Part shown: in pieces, positions 1 through 5,463 of the stretch | Layout of the letters: each line of letters starts with the position of its first letter | Position numbering within the stretch: position 1 is the stretch's first letter | From: Firmicutes bacterium UBA2058 | Lineage (GTDB): Bacteria; Bacillota; Clostridia; Tissierellales; Sedimentibacteraceae | Direction of reading: 5' to 3' | Assembly: GCA_002332905.1 (NCBI GenBank) | Contig: DDAM01000051.1 | Location: forward strand, 1 to 5,762 | Length of the DNA: 5,762 bases | Notes under the pieces: generated by a model | What the model saw: only the letters and a program-made list of their open reading frames with translations | The model's database searches: none | Told to the model about the DNA's origin: nothing | Translations under genes and position numbers: made by a program

Positions 1-9
1 TTTATTATA

Positions 10-47
10 CCAGAGACGTTAGATGAAAGACTAATGTAATTTCAGAG
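10..47 (+). repeat. Repeat copy A, right end only
   Basis: The window opens inside a copy of the intergenic repeat. CAGAGACGTTAGATGAAAG here aligns with CAGAGGCGTTATCTGAAAG in copy B. It is followed by the conserved hairpin TGAAA (24-28), an 11-base loop and TTTCA (40-44), found with the same loop length in copies B and C. GTTAGAT (19-25) is the only right-end box in the window that fits the integron core consensus GTTRRRY. The rest of the copy lies outside the window. The family identity is unknown. Confidence 0.7.
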
Positions 48-147
48 TGTATTTTTGGGGATAAATTAAATATAATATAAAGTATATAAAATATATATTA
101 AGTTAGCAAAAATTATTTACATTTAGCGAGGGAAAGGGTGAACTAAA

Positions 148-1014
148 ATGCAATTCAAGCTTTATACAGATGTGCATGAGTTTTACAAGGATACCTATAA
201 TGTGCTAATGCAACATGAGGCGCAAAATATGGTTCTCCATGGAAATATCATAATTGGCAACAAAGGAGAAGATAAAACAGATTGGCGTGACCCTGCCAAT
301 TGGGTAATGGCTACTGTTTCTGATACGAACGGTATTCAACTTACTGCTTTAATGACGCCGCCACATAATATCACGCTTTATGCGACAGAGAATATTATCA
401 ATCACCAAGCTATAAACTGTCTAATAGATGGGTTGGCAGAATACGAAATACCGGGTGTGACAACTGAAAAAACTTTAGCGGTGCTGTTTGCCAAAGAGTA
501 CACAACTCGTAAGGGATTAACATTTAAGACAACAATGAGTCAGCGAATATATCAGCTTACTACCGTAAACCCTGATGTTAAGCAATTTGGTATTGTTCGT
601 TTATTTGAAGAAAAAGATATGCATTTTTTCCCATATTGGTTCGAAGCGTTTAATGCGGCTGGCATTTATGGAAATACAAAAATGTATATTCCGCAAAATA
701 CAGAAACATATCGTTATAGATTGTCTTCAAAAAAACTCTATGTTTTAGAAATCGATGGTGCACCTGTTTCCATGGCTGGATTTACGAGAGAAATGCAGAC
801 AGCCATTGGTGTAGCATTTGTGTATACTCCTCCTTATTATCGTGGCGAAGGATATGCCTCATCATGCGTTGCACAAATAAGTCAAATAGCGTTAGATAAA
901 GGTTTTACCAAGTGCGTATTATACACAGATTTATTGAATCCAACATCCAATAGTATTTATCAAAAAATCGGATATAATGCTATTTGTGATTCACTTATGC
1001 TAAGATTTGAATAG
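148..1014 (+). CDS. GNAT-family N-acetyltransferase (tandem-domain type)
   Basis: A 288-residue predicted cytosolic acyl-CoA-dependent N-acetyltransferase; the substrate cannot be read from the sequence. The C-terminal third is a recognisable GNAT fold. The acetyl-CoA loop YRGEGYA lies at about residues 231-237 and is followed by a helix. Near the end, NPTSNSIYQKIGY (about 264-276) is the usual motif B of the fold. The N-terminal half, with HEAQNMVLHGN at about 23-33, resembles the degenerate first domain of COG3393-type predicted acetyltransferases, and the length fits that two-domain class. The ATG at 148 is supported by an AAAGGGTG Shine-Dalgarno at 133-140. The gene stands alone between repeat A and repeat B. 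An AT-rich leader (61-120) offers several TATAAT-like hexamers, but I could not fix a clear -35. No signal peptide or membrane segment is visible. Confidence 0.9.
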   Translation: MQFKLYTDVHEFYKDTYNVLMQHEAQNMVLHGNIIIGNKGEDKTDWRDPANWVMATVSDTNGIQLTALMTPPHNITLYATENIINHQAINCLIDGLAEYEIPGVTTEKTLAVLFAKEYTTRKGLTFKTTMSQRIYQLTTVNPDVKQFGIVRLFEEKDMHFFPYWFEAFNAAGIYGNTKMYIPQNTETYRYRLSSKKLYVLEIDGAPVSMAGFTREMQTAIGVAFVYTPPYYRGEGYASSCVAQISQIALDKGFTKCVLYTDLLNPTSNSIYQKIGYNAICDSLMLRFE

Positions 1015-1039
1015 CCACGTAAAATGAGCATAATATGAA

Positions 1040-1061
1040 GTTATTATCATTGTATAATAAC
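1040..1061 (+). terminator. AT-rich stem-loop after the first acetyltransferase gene
   Basis: GTTATTAT (1040-1047), a 6-base loop, and ATAATAAC (1054-1061) form a perfect 8-bp stem 26 bases after the stop codon. There is no T-tract after it and the stem is almost all A/T, so activity as an intrinsic terminator is doubtful. It may instead be the outer edge of the repeat region or have no function. Confidence 0.25.
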
Positions 1062-1068
1062 TATATAG

Positions 1069-1296
1069 CCAAGTAGCTTACATTAGCTCTACACATAACA
1101 ACATGTTTACGCTTCGGGTCAAGTTGGAACGTCAGCGAGTAGGAATGTCATAGAGGGAAAGTCATGCAGTAAGCAAGTCAGACTACATCACTTCACCGGG
1201 TGTTACCACCGCCAAGACGGTCTAGTAATATGGGTCTGGTTCAGCGACGTCGTGAACACAGAGGCGTTATCTGAAAGAGCAATATAATTTCAGAGA
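1069..1296 (+). repeat. Repeat copy B, most complete copy (structured, attC-like ends)
   Basis: This is the fullest copy. The left arm is ATAAC (1095-1099), AACA, TGTTTACG (1104-1111), then CTTCGGGTC. The right arm is CGTGAACA (1251-1258), a 7-base spacer, then GTTAT (1266-1270). Outer boxes pair with outer and inner with inner (one G-T pair), with spacers of 4 and 7 bases, so the inverted repeat is imperfect. Between the arms lie four GTCA-ended units (1121-1180), the segment TGTTACCACCGCCAAGACGG (1202-1220) and the internal hairpin around GCGACGTCG (1244-1252). Beyond the right arm is TCTGAAA (1270-1276), 11 bases, TTTCAGA (1288-1294). The copy is visibly GC-richer than the flanking genes. 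It lies downstream of one gene and upstream of the next in the same orientation as all other copies. Confidence 0.85.
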
Positions 1297-1401
1297 ATAA
1301 CTTTGGGTCAAAAATTATAATTAACGTTATTAAAAATAAATGAGGATTATTTATTTAATCTTATACTGTATTATCAAAAGTATACCATAGGATGATTATT
1401 T

Positions 1402-2289
1402 ATGAACAACCATAAAGTAAAATTTAGAAGATACTGTATGGTAACTGATTTTCAAAAAGTATATGCTTTATGTGCCAGATGTGGCAACATACATGAATCA
1501 AACGGCATGTCAGCTTCATTTTGGGAATATGCACAAATCTTTGGGGCATTCAAATATGAATACTCTCATAGAATCGGTTTGTGGGAGGACAATGGTAAAC
1601 TTGTTGCTGTTGCAACATATGAAATATCACTTGGAGAGACCTATTTTACAGTTGACCCTGATTATTTGTTTTTATCAGAGGAACTAATTAATTATGCTGA
1701 AAAAGAATTCAAAGATGAAGAAGGTAATTTGGATTTATGCTTTTCCAGCAAACAAACAGTTATGAGAGATACCGCTGAAAAATTGGGATTTATTAAGCGT
1801 TCCGAGTATCCAGAAAAGATATTTAGATTTGAAAATGGGACTCTTGATTACAAATTACCTGAAGGTTTTAGGTTTTTTGATAATAATTGCGAGACTATCG
1901 ACTATGTAAAATTGGATACTTGTTTACATTATGGATTTAATCATGATGACGAGCCTGACGGAGATACGGATTTTCGTATACACATGCATGTTACTCCAAA
2001 TTATAACCCTCTATTACCGGTAATAGTAATTGATGAAAGTAATGGTGAATATGTCGGATATGCAAATGCATTTGTTGAAAAAGAATGTGAATATGCCTAC
2101 TTGGAACCATTGTGTACTCAACCTAAGTATAGAAAAATGGGAATTGCAGCAGCAATTATTTCTGAAATGATTAAAAGAGTTTTACCACTTGGTGCAAAGT
2201 ATATAACAGGTGGTTCATCTGATTTTTACACATCAATAGGTTATAAAGTTTCTCATAATGATGAATATTGGGTAAAAAAGCAAAAGTAA
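1402..2289 (+). CDS. GNAT-family N-acetyltransferase (second, unrelated tandem-GNAT protein)
   Basis: A 295-residue predicted cytosolic N-acetyltransferase of unknown substrate. The C-terminal GNAT domain is clear: YLEPLCTQPKYRKMGIAAA carries the acetyl-CoA binding loop YRKMGIA at about 243-249, and DFYTSIGYKV at about 274-283 is the terminal motif. The N-terminal half (VKFRRYCMVTDFQKVYALC, then LWEDNGKLVAVATYE) has the strand order of a first GNAT-like domain with no intact binding loop, and TAEKLGFIKRSEYPE at about 124-138 looks like that domain's own end. It is not obviously a duplicate of the 148-1014 protein. The start at 1402 has a weak AGGA (1389-1392) nine bases upstream. A TATACT at 1362-1367 could be a -10 but has no good -35. 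It stands alone between repeats B and C. Confidence 0.9.
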   Translation: MNNHKVKFRRYCMVTDFQKVYALCARCGNIHESNGMSASFWEYAQIFGAFKYEYSHRIGLWEDNGKLVAVATYEISLGETYFTVDPDYLFLSEELINYAEKEFKDEEGNLDLCFSSKQTVMRDTAEKLGFIKRSEYPEKIFRFENGTLDYKLPEGFRFFDNNCETIDYVKLDTCLHYGFNHDDEPDGDTDFRIHMHVTPNYNPLLPVIVIDESNGEYVGYANAFVEKECEYAYLEPLCTQPKYRKMGIAAAIISEMIKRVLPLGAKYITGGSSDFYTSIGYKVSHNDEYWVKKQK

Positions 2290-2334
2290 CAAAATATTAA
2301 GGTATTAAAAGATTGATAAAATAGTCGTATTGGA

Positions 2335-2417
2335 AAGTCATATAGGTTATATTGCTCCTACAGATAACAACATGTTCATGCTTCGGGTCTTAGAGGGAAA
2401 GTCAAGTGGGTCCGGTT
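2335..2417 (+). repeat. Repeat copy C, left part
   Basis: GGTTATATTGCTCCTACAG, then AGATAAC (2362-2368), AACATGTTCATG and CTTCGGGTC match copies B and D in order, including about 25 bases upstream of the ATAAC box. One unit ending GGGAAAGTCA (2395-2404) is present, against four in copy B. The copy is recognisable as far as GGGTCCGGTT, the same string (one base different) that leads into the internal hairpin in B and E. There it is interrupted by group II intron reverse transcriptase sequence. Confidence 0.8.
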
Positions 2418-2630
2418 TTTGGCTTCACATATAGATGGATTGCATCTAGAGAAGGAAAAGGTATAATTAGCCATACAACAAGCAAAAAGAAATTCAATAC
2501 ATCAGAACAAAAACTTAAGAAATGGATAAAAGAAAACATAAATAATAGGATAAGGAAAATCATAGATTTGCTAAATGTAAAACTAAGAGGATATTATAAA
2601 ATACAAAAGCCATTTATAGAAACACAAAAC
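2418..2630 (+). pseudogene. ltrA: Group II intron reverse transcriptase/maturase, C-terminal fragment
   Basis: An open frame (2406-2708, with GTG as the only early start) encodes a piece of a group II intron-encoded protein. FGFTYRW, then TTSKKKFNTSEQKLKKWIKE, then IDLLNVKLRGYY is the typical post-palm and maturase (X domain) signature of LtrA-like proteins, whose full length is over 400 residues. Everything upstream, including the YADD catalytic motif, is absent. After RGYY (2586-2597) the usual remaining tail is missing too, and the frame runs into structured intron 3' sequence. There is no Shine-Dalgarno and no complete domain, so this is a non-functional remnant. It sits precisely inside a repeat copy. 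Either an intron inserted there and then suffered a large internal deletion, or the repeat itself derives from an intron. The gene symbol names the family only. Confidence 0.8.
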
Positions 2631-2637
2631 CAACAAA

Positions 2638-2705
2638 TGGTATTAACGGGAAATCCGTACGCCGGGAGCTGTGCCAGGGGCGACGGGCAACCGTCGGCTC
2701 TATGG
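2638..2705 (+). other. Group II intron 3'-end-like hairpins (candidate domain V/VI remnant)
   Basis: Directly after the maturase fragment come two stem-loops. ACGGG (2646-2650), AAA, TCCGT (2654-2658) resembles the upper part of a domain V. CGACGG (2681-2686), a GCAA tetraloop and CCGTCG (2691-2696), extended by GGG/CTC, resembles a domain VI. The position after the maturase supports this reading. A complete domain V with an AGC triad on its 5' side is not visible, so splicing ability is unlikely. The domain names are inference. Confidence 0.45.
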
Positions 2706-2735
2706 TGACGATGAAAGAGTATTGTCATTTCAGAG
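2706..2735 (+). repeat. Repeat copy C, right end
   Basis: TGACGATGAAAGAGTATTG followed by TCATTTCAGAG aligns with the right ends of copies A and B. TGAAA (2712-2716) and TTTCA (2728-2732) are again separated by 11 bases. The GTTAT box itself is not conserved in this copy (GTGACG instead). The usual GCGACGTCG segment is replaced by the intron-like hairpins. Confidence 0.65.
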
Positions 2736-2829
2736 ACAAGTTCGTATGTCAATTTAATTTTAAACCTTTAATTTTTAAAATTAATATTTAAATATTGAAG
2801 ATTATTATATTTTGTGAAGGAGATAATAC

Positions 2830-3174
2830 ATGAGAAATTCATTTTCAGAAATAAAATTATTTCAAGTAAAACCTGAAAAATTGGATGATTTTGAAACACT
2901 AATTAGGTTAATTAAAACAGAGCAAGAAAAACAACCTGGATGTATCAGTGTTAAGTATATGAAACGCTTTTATACTTTTGACGGTGTTGAAAATGGCGAG
3001 CCTCCGAGAGAACTTACCAAAATTGTAAAATGTGTAAAGTACTATTCATTCTTAGAATTTGACACCATTGAAAACTGTGGGAAAGCGAGTGGTTGGTTTT
3101 TTGATAATTACTCAAAAGCGATTATGAAATTACTAATTATGCCGTTTGATATCAACAGTGGTTATTCAATTTAA
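2830..3174 (+). CDS. Small ABM-like (dimeric alpha/beta barrel) protein
   Basis: A 114-residue predicted cytosolic protein. The N-terminal pattern (strand IKLFQVKPEKLDDFETLI, amphipathic helix to about residue 37, then QPGCISVKYMKRF) is that of antibiotic biosynthesis monooxygenase-like and related ferredoxin-like dimeric barrels. These include cofactor-free monooxygenases, haem-degrading enzymes and members with no known activity. The second half (YYSFLEFDTIENCGKASGWF, about 77-96) would supply the second strand-helix unit. No catalytic residue can be assigned with confidence. A good AAGGAG (2817-2822) lies seven bases before the ATG. It is the first gene of a pair: the next starts 17 bases after its stop, with its own strong ribosome site, so co-transcription is expected. 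Family placement rests on pattern recognition and is moderate. Confidence 0.75.
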   Translation: MRNSFSEIKLFQVKPEKLDDFETLIRLIKTEQEKQPGCISVKYMKRFYTFDGVENGEPPRELTKIVKCVKYYSFLEFDTIENCGKASGWFFDNYSKAIMKLLIMPFDINSGYSI

Positions 3175-3191
3175 TTAAGGAGGTGTGATTA

Positions 3192-3407
3192 ATGAACGAA
3201 GAATTAATAATAATATTGACTAAGTTTGCAGAGTCTGGTTGGGATTTAATTGACGCTTCTGCAAAAGAGTGTCTTTGCGGAGTTGATAACAAAACAGTAT
3301 TGATTGAAGCTATCAAACAAGCCGATGAACAATGTGGTAGCTGTGGATGCGAATATGATCCTCTTTACAAAAGAGCTTTAGAGCTTTTGCAAAAATTACG
3401 AGCATAA
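3192..3407 (+). CDS. Small Cys-rich protein of unknown function
   Basis: A 71-residue protein that I do not recognise. It has five cysteines arranged as CLC (27-29) and CGSCGC (48-53), which suggests metal binding or redox sensitivity. It has no membrane segment or signal peptide; the ends look helical (EELIIILTKFAESGWDLID and PLYKRALELLQKLR). AAGGAGGTG (3177-3185) is one of the strongest Shine-Dalgarno sites in the window and starts only three bases after the stop of the upstream ABM-like gene, so the two form an operon. A T-run (3424-3431) follows the stop, but the only stem before it is the weak palindrome CTATATATAG. Confidence 0.75.
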   Translation: MNEELIIILTKFAESGWDLIDASAKECLCGVDNKTVLIEAIKQADEQCGSCGCEYDPLYKRALELLQKLRA

Positions 3408-3473
3408 TACTATATATAGATTGTTTTTTTTGATTGTATAAATATTAATAGAAATTGGATTAAGAAAGTTTTA

Positions 3474-3502
3474 TTGACAAGTATTTTAAGAGAGCCTATA
3501 TT
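3474..3502 (+). promoter_or_regulatory. Sigma-A-type promoter for the TIGR04076-like gene
   Basis: TTGACA (3474-3479) and TATATT (3497-3502) are separated by exactly 17 bases. The -35 is a perfect consensus match and the -10 differs at one position. Transcription would start near 3509, leaving a leader of about 40 bases before the ATG at 3548. This is the clearest promoter in the window and suggests that this gene is transcribed on its own. Confidence 0.75.
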
Positions 3503-3547
3503 AATTTATAAATAATGAGAAGACGAATTTGAAGTTGGAGGTTTATC

Positions 3548-3895
3548 ATGAAAAAATGGTATGATGAGGAGTATGAATGGGAAATTGAAGTAATAGGGTT
3601 TCTGCGTGGTGACCACACAGAGCGGTATTGCCGAAATGGCGAAGAAGTCGGAGATAAGTATACCTGCACCTATGGCTGTCCTGTAAATACAGATGGACAG
3701 GGTATTTGTTCTAAAGCAATGATGATTATGTTTCCAATCATGGAGGCTGTGAGAAGTGGTGGAGATTTAGAGAATATAGGCGGAACTAGCAAATATAGCA
3801 AAGATATTGTATGTCCAGATGGTTGCGTTATGTTTAGGCTGACGGCAAAGAAACTTGGTAATGAAAATTTTTACAAGGGGAAGTTTTTCGATTAG
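3548..3895 (+). CDS. TIGR04076-family Cys-rich protein
   Basis: A 115-residue predicted cytosolic protein resembling the TIGR04076 family of small Cys-containing bacterial proteins with no established function. Visible marks are six cysteines (28, 40, 44, 54, 89, 93), a central GQGICSKAMMIMFPIMEAVRS (with the Cys followed by a helix), a Gly-rich GGDLENIGGTSKYSKD and the terminal CPDGCVMFRLTA, the last being the most family-like segment. The cysteines may bind a metal or cluster, which is inference only. GGAGG (3537-3541) lies six bases before the ATG, and a near-consensus promoter lies at 3474-3502. It is separated by 140 bases from the upstream two-gene operon, with no repeat copy between them, so all three genes share one inter-repeat interval (C to D). 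Confidence 0.8.
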   Translation: MKKWYDEEYEWEIEVIGFLRGDHTERYCRNGEEVGDKYTCTYGCPVNTDGQGICSKAMMIMFPIMEAVRSGGDLENIGGTSKYSKDIVCPDGCVMFRLTAKKLGNENFYKGKFFD

Positions 3896-3924
3896 TTTAA
3901 TTTTTATTGTATTCAGTGAAGATA

Positions 3925-3995
3925 AGTCAAGTTGCTTATATCATTCCAACAGATAACAACATGTTCACGCAAGTTTCTTAGGGGAACGTTGATAG
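3925..3995 (+). repeat. Repeat copy D, left part
   Basis: AAGTTGCTTATATCATTCC, then AGATAAC (3951-3957) and AACATGTTCACGC match copies B and C. From 3971 it follows the variant also seen in F (GCAAG instead of GCTTCGGG). CAAC (3957-3960), AT, GTTC (3963-3966) can pair with GAAC (3984-3987) and GTTG (3988-3991), so this part can fold alone. No GCGACGTCG segment or right end follows; decayed coding sequence begins at once. Confidence 0.75.
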
Positions 3996-4006
3996 GTATA
4001 TTATCT

Positions 4007-4191
4007 AAGGAGTTGAATATTGATATAGAAGTTGATATTGATTTACATGAATGGATACCAGACATTGTAAATTTTCAACATAAACTTCTCAGAATTGTTT
4101 TGATTTATGTAATGACTTATCAAATAACACTTTTGATGTAGAATTATTTATAAAAACTATACGATATATATTTTTTAGAAATGATTATTAG
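4007..4191 (+). pseudogene. Frameshifted C-terminal remnant of an unknown protein
   Basis: After repeat D an open frame reads LNIDIEVDIDLHEWIPDIV and continues NFQHKLLRI. From 4084 a second frame, one base earlier, is open and protein-like (DLCNDLSNNTFDVELFIKTI, ending FFRNDY) up to the TAG at 4189-4191. A one-base deletion between 4084 and 4138 would join them into one product. AAGGAG at 4007-4012 touches the frame without a usable start after it, so the N-terminus seems to be lost, perhaps to the repeat junction. I cannot name the family. The stop overlaps the start of the next fragment by 11 bases. A short frame that begins inside repeat D (from 3932) covers the first half, but its start is repeat sequence. 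Confidence 0.4.
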
Positions 4192-4327
4192 AAAAGCAAA
4201 AGCAAATGATGCTTATGAATTAAAAGAATTATATTATAAATATTTAACAAAGTTTCCACCTCAAGAAGAACAAGATATGATTTTGTGGGAAAATCTATTA
4301 ATGAAATTTGAATCTGAAGTGAATTGA
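4181..4327 (+). pseudogene. Truncated GNAT acetyltransferase (N-terminal 48 residues)
   Basis: MIIRKAKANDAYELKELYYK, then YLTKFPPQEEQDMILWENLL, is a typical GNAT N-terminus: a first strand with R-A-DA, then the substrate-side helix. It stops at 4325-4327 after 48 codons, before any acetyl-CoA binding motif, while full-length relatives are about 140-160 residues. The product cannot be an active acetyltransferase. The start overlaps the end of the preceding remnant, and there is no convincing Shine-Dalgarno. It is the third GNAT in the window and appears to be a broken cassette gene. Confidence 0.6.
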
Positions 4328-4488
4328 TTAATCAAAACACGAATGTTAATGATGATAAAATACGTGAATTAGAAGAATTATTACATATTTTAGAAAATGA
4401 TATTAGTCAATATATTCATGTAAATGAAAAGCTAGAAAAAGATATGTCCATTAATGAGTTTTTTATAAACAACCCTGATGCAGAATAA
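4324..4488 (+). pseudogene. Short Glu/Asn-rich open frame, probable gene remnant
   Basis: A frame open from 4318 reads NDDKIRELEELLHILENDIS and ends SINEFFINNPDAE at the TAA 4486-4488 (about 54 codons from a possible TTG at 4324). It is strongly helical and hydrophilic, looks like real protein sequence, and has no ATG before 4444. It overlaps the stop of the truncated GNAT by four bases. It may be the C-terminal part of a lost gene joined to the GNAT fragment by deletion, or a tiny coupled gene. No function is assignable. Confidence 0.35.
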
Positions 4489-4555
4489 GTTCTGAAATAG
4501 AGATAATTGCTATTAGAGAAATTTCATCGTGTTTTAACGCTGATTAACGGGTAAA

Positions 4556-4640
4556 GTATAACAACATGTTACCACCGTTAAGACGGTCTAGCTCTTACTG
4601 TCCGGTTCAGCGACGTCGTGAACACCGGACGTTATATGAA
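4556..4640 (+). repeat. Repeat copy E, internally deleted
   Basis: TATAAC (4557-4562), AACATGTT, ACCACCGTTAAGACGGTCTAG, GTCCGGTTCAGCGACGTCG, TGAACACCGGAC, GTTATA (4631-4636). The outer boxes are exact complements. Two internal stems are clear: ACCGT/ACGGT (4574-4578 with 4583-4587), and GTCCGG/CCGGAC (4600-4605 with 4625-4630), inside which TTCA (4606-4609) pairs with TGAA (4619-4622). Relative to copy B, everything between two TGTT strings is missing. Past the right box only TGAAA is shared, and the next gene's ribosome site begins 20 bases later. Confidence 0.8.
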
Positions 4641-4665
4641 ATGCTAATAAAAAGTAGGTGAGAAG

Positions 4666-5448
4666 ATGGAAATAAAAAACAAATCAATAGAAGAGTTTTA
4701 TGGCTCGATAGAAGAAAATATTAGATTAAAGAGGAAGAATTCAAATAAGATTGAATTTTTAACTACAGTAGAATATTTAAATAAATTTTTAAAACCTCAT
4801 TCAAAAATATTAGATGCGTGTGCTGGTGGAGGAATTTACTCTTTTTATTTTTCAGATAATGGCCATCAAGTTTATGCAGGAGATTTAGTAGAAAAAAATG
4901 TAGAAGATATTAAAAAGGAGCAAAAAGAACACTTGAAATTAAGTGATGTTTTTGTAGGTAGCATTCTTGATTTACATAGATATGACGATGAAACATATGA
5001 TATGGTTTTAAACTTAGGGTCATATTATCATTTGATAGATAAAGATAAACGAAAAAAATCTTTAGAAGAAAGTTTGAGAGTTCTAAAAAAAGGTGGAATA
5101 TATGCAATTGCATATGTCAATAGATATTCAAATGTTATTAAATTTAGAGAAATGTTTTTAGAAGATTTTGAATTATTACAAGAATATATAAATAAAGGTT
5201 ATCACTCAAAGAATGAAGTATTCTATTGTACAACTCCAAAATTAATAGAAGATGAATTATTAAATTTTGATTTAGAAATTATACATCATATAGCTACAGA
5301 TGGAATGAAGTTTATTATTGGAGATGTTATAAACGAGTTAGATGAAGATGGATTTAAGAAATGGATGAAATTTCACCTATCATCATGTGAAGATAGAACT
5401 ATACTAGGTTCTAGTGAACATGGATTAATTATTGCTAGAAAGCTTTAG
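4666..5448 (+). CDS. Class I SAM-dependent methyltransferase
   Basis: A 260-residue predicted cytosolic methyltransferase; the acceptor is unknown. The Rossmann-like core is complete. Motif I, ILDACAGGGIYSFYF, starts at about residue 48. The acidic residue after strand 2, expected to bind the SAM ribose, is in VYAGDLVEKNV (D73). Motif post-II is GSILDLHRYDDETYDMVLNL (98-117), followed by GSYYHL. Motif III is LRVLKKGGIYAIAYVN (about 138-153). The C-terminal third (about 160-260) is probably a substrate-recognition region and ends GSSEHGLIIARKL. The ATG at 4666 has AGGTGAG (4656-4662) just upstream. Only 29 bases separate it from the GTTAT box of repeat E, leaving little room for its own promoter, so it may depend on transcription through the repeat. 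Codon use is very A/T-rich. Confidence 0.92.
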   Translation: MEIKNKSIEEFYGSIEENIRLKRKNSNKIEFLTTVEYLNKFLKPHSKILDACAGGGIYSFYFSDNGHQVYAGDLVEKNVEDIKKEQKEHLKLSDVFVGSILDLHRYDDETYDMVLNLGSYYHLIDKDKRKKSLEESLRVLKKGGIYAIAYVNRYSNVIKFREMFLEDFELLQEYINKGYHSKNEVFYCTTPKLIEDELLNFDLEIIHHIATDGMKFIIGDVINELDEDGFKKWMKFHLSSCEDRTILGSSEHGLIIARKL

Positions 5449-5463
5449 TGTATTGTACTCACT

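Noticed and set aside
61..120. Promoter for the first acetyltransferase
   Set aside because: Several TATAAT-like strings occur in very AT-rich sequence, but none has a convincing -35 at 16-18 bases.
1069..1296. Group I intron or IStron with an omega RNA
   Set aside because: GACTACA (1181-1187) and AAGACGGTCTAG recall P7 core strings, but the two do not pair properly, the P and Q elements are not visible, and no TnpA or TnpB sequence is in the window.
1463..1687. A 74-codon + strand frame inside the second acetyltransferase gene
   Set aside because: It is an out-of-frame shadow of the GNAT gene with no Shine-Dalgarno and no family-like sequence.
3408..3440. Rho-independent terminator after the Cys-rich gene
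   Set aside because: An eight-T run exists, but the only preceding stem is the short A/T palindrome CTATATATAG.
3932..4141. A 69-codon frame after the TIGR04076-like gene, as an intact gene
   Set aside because: Its first 20 or so codons are repeat D sequence, it has no ribosome site, and a neighbouring frame carries the more protein-like continuation. It is described as a remnant instead.
4910..5113. Minus-strand open frame opposite the methyltransferase
   Set aside because: It lies wholly within a well-supported + strand gene, has low-complexity Leu/Phe/His-rich sequence and no ribosome site.
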